Shown one piece after another: positions 7,591 through 8,580 of a stretch of DNA of 8,580 bases (positions are counted from its first letter, which is position 1; every line of letters starts with the position of its first letter). The stretch is from Bacteroidota bacterium. Its GTDB lineage: Bacteria; Bacteroidota; Bacteroidia; Bacteroidales; B18-G4. The notes under the pieces were generated by a model, which saw only the letters and a program-made list of their open reading frames with translations, did not search any database and was not told the DNA's origin. The position numbers were made by a program, and so were the translations under genes. Where the stretch lies: NCBI GenBank assembly GCA_003648575.1, contig QMPN01000125.1:1-8580 (forward strand), written 5' to 3'.

Positions 7591-7653
7591 TATTGAGTAT
7601 TGAGACTTGAGTATCAAGTATCAAGTCTCGAGTCTCATGCCTCAAGTCTCAAT
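7591..7653. repeat. Degenerate heptamer tandem array B
   Basis: Nine uninterrupted seven-base units occur: TATTGAG twice, ACTTGAG, TATCAAG twice, TCTCGAG, TCTCATG, CCTCAAG, TCTCAAT. The first three are of the NNTTGAG type and the later ones are close to the complementary CTCAA type, so the array changes strand sense midway. As a result 7599-7611 and 7641-7653 are exact 13-bp inverted copies that can form a hairpin with a 29-base loop. Confidence 0.85.
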
Positions 7654-7909
7654 TACAAATGAGAAGGCCAAGGTATTTTAAAATTTTTCTTATCTTTAAT
7701 TCGACCAATTCCTACTATATCTTTAACTTAATACGGAAGTTTATGTCCTCTCGTATTGTCGGACTAAAATGGAAGTCAGTAAACCCAGCTGCACGACCTC
7801 TGATAGCCATTATAGGATTTTTCTATTCGATATTCAGTTCCGATAAAAACTTGTATCAAAGTCATGTTGTATTAATTAAGGTATATAAACTGACATAAAT
7901 TGCAAAACA
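7654..7909. other. Intergenic stretch without a supported gene
   Basis: An A+T-rich stretch between heptamer array B and the last gene. A 79-codon plus-strand frame (7659-7898) starts six bases after the array, but its product is lysine- and phenylalanine-rich and has no recognisable family, so I leave it uncalled. I do not see a full TAnnTTTG promoter for the gene at 7910. The nearest partial match is TAAATTG at 7897-7903, too close to the start to serve it. TATCTTTA occurs twice (near 7690 and 7718) as weaker candidates. Confidence 0.5.
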
Positions 7910-8580
7910 ATGAAAACTAATTTCTTGAAAAGAGCATTAGCATTAAACTTGTCTATCTTATTTAGTTTCTACCTTACATCAAATTGTTTCTCCCAGTCTC
8001 AGGAGGAATATCAAGAACATATGGTATTAGAACAAGGTGAAAAAAAAATCTATGTATATTATTCTAACATTGCAATCGAAGATTTAAGTACAGTATTAGG
8101 TACTTGGGAAGATGGAACAGGCAATAAAATCAGGATATATATTGCAGAGAAGCAAGAGAATCAAGAGAATCAATTGTATGCATCAAATAAGGTTGATTTT
8201 ACTCATACAATTCATGCTGATATCAAAATTGGAAATTTTACAAATGGTTTTGAAGCTAAATCTCCGCGCCTTTTCACGAATGTTGAAGATGAAAGGTTTG
8301 ATCACACATTTTATAAGGCTTGTGTTGCTTTCTTTGAGCCTTTCCCAAGTTATGGGATAGTTGAAGAATCAAAACCAAATAGATGGAGAGTGAAACAAGA
8401 TCATAAATCCTCGCAACCAGTATTGTTAATTGATACAAAGTTAAAACAGCATTCAAATATTATTTTTTGCTATCAAACAGGTTATATATCCGGAACATAC
8501 TCTTCATATCCAATTCCCTTTAAAAAAACATCAGGAGACGTGATTTTGCAGGAAGAAAAAGAAGAAGAAGAAACAGAATA
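7910..8580 (+). CDS. Secreted hypothetical protein, 3' end beyond window
   Basis: An ATG at 7910 opens a frame that runs without a stop to the window edge: 223 full codons plus TA, which could begin a stop. I do not recognise the family. Residues 1-29 look like a signal peptide (MKTNFLKRALALNLSILFSF, then YLTSNCFSQ, typical of Bacteroidota secreted proteins). Cys26 sits in SNC rather than a clear lipobox, so a lipoprotein is less likely. The mature part contains LGTWEDGTGNKIRIYI (63-78), a GTW-led beta-hairpin pattern vaguely like small lipocalin-like folds, then a short KQENQENQ repeat and mixed beta sequence. The last visible residues, after VILQ, are almost all Glu and Lys. Base composition is clearly more A+T-rich than in the upstream genes, with frequent TTA, AGA and ATA codons, which may indicate accessory or acquired DNA. 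Confidence 0.75.
   Translation, partial: MKTNFLKRALALNLSILFSFYLTSNCFSQSQEEYQEHMVLEQGEKKIYVYYSNIAIEDLSTVLGTWEDGTGNKIRIYIAEKQENQENQLYASNKVDFTHTIHADIKIGNFTNGFEAKSPRLFTNVEDERFDHTFYKACVAFFEPFPSYGIVEESKPNRWRVKQDHKSSQPVLLIDTKLKQHSNIIFCYQTGYISGTYSSYPIPFKKTSGDVILQEEKEEEETE

Noticed and set aside
7659..7898. 79-codon plus-strand frame after heptamer array B
   Set aside because: No family, biased composition, and a start immediately after repeat DNA; it reads as chance.

Overview
The window looks chromosomal and comes from a member of the Bacteroidota, probably Bacteroidales-like. Four things support this. Sites matching the Bacteroidota sigma-factor promoter (-33 TTG/TTTG, -7 TAnnTTTG) lie upstream of the tRNA unit and three of the four protein genes. 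Start codons lack clear Shine-Dalgarno sequences. There is an OmpA-like protein of the 'ASPEG' type with a TPR tail. Short heptamer arrays sit between genes. No gene cluster in the window amounts to a convincing new system. The most unusual material is the intergenic repeat DNA and one uncharacterised secreted protein cut off by the right edge.

Layout. Positions 1-1000 hold no gene I can support, only a possible IS21-type insertion-sequence relic near 390-475 and short hairpin-forming repeats. Positions 1031-1305 are a compact minus-strand tRNA unit: promoter, tRNA-Gly(GCC), tRNA-Leu(UAA), strong hairpin terminator. An exact 23-bp inverted repeat (1000-1022 and 1346-1368) brackets this unit. 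A heptamer array (1389-1423) follows, just past the stop codon of mutS. mutS (871 aa, GTG start at 4054) occupies 4054-1439 on the minus strand. A 142-bp divergent promoter region separates it from a plus-strand TrmH/SpoU-family RNA methyltransferase (4197-4730). After a 264-bp intergenic region with up to three -7 promoter elements comes a large plus-strand outer-membrane gene (4995-7481): signal peptide, beta-barrel, OmpA-like domain, TPR repeats. It ends in a textbook terminator (7508-7543). A second heptamer array (7591-7653) and about 250 bp without a supported gene lead to a secreted hypothetical protein that starts at 7910 and is still open at the window end.

How the genes relate. MutS (mismatch recognition), the RNA methyltransferase and the tRNAs are housekeeping functions, each apparently with its own promoter. 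The OmpA/TPR protein is an envelope component, expressed alone from a long-leader promoter. The last gene is visibly richer in A+T than its neighbours and may be accessory. No operon joins any of the protein genes.
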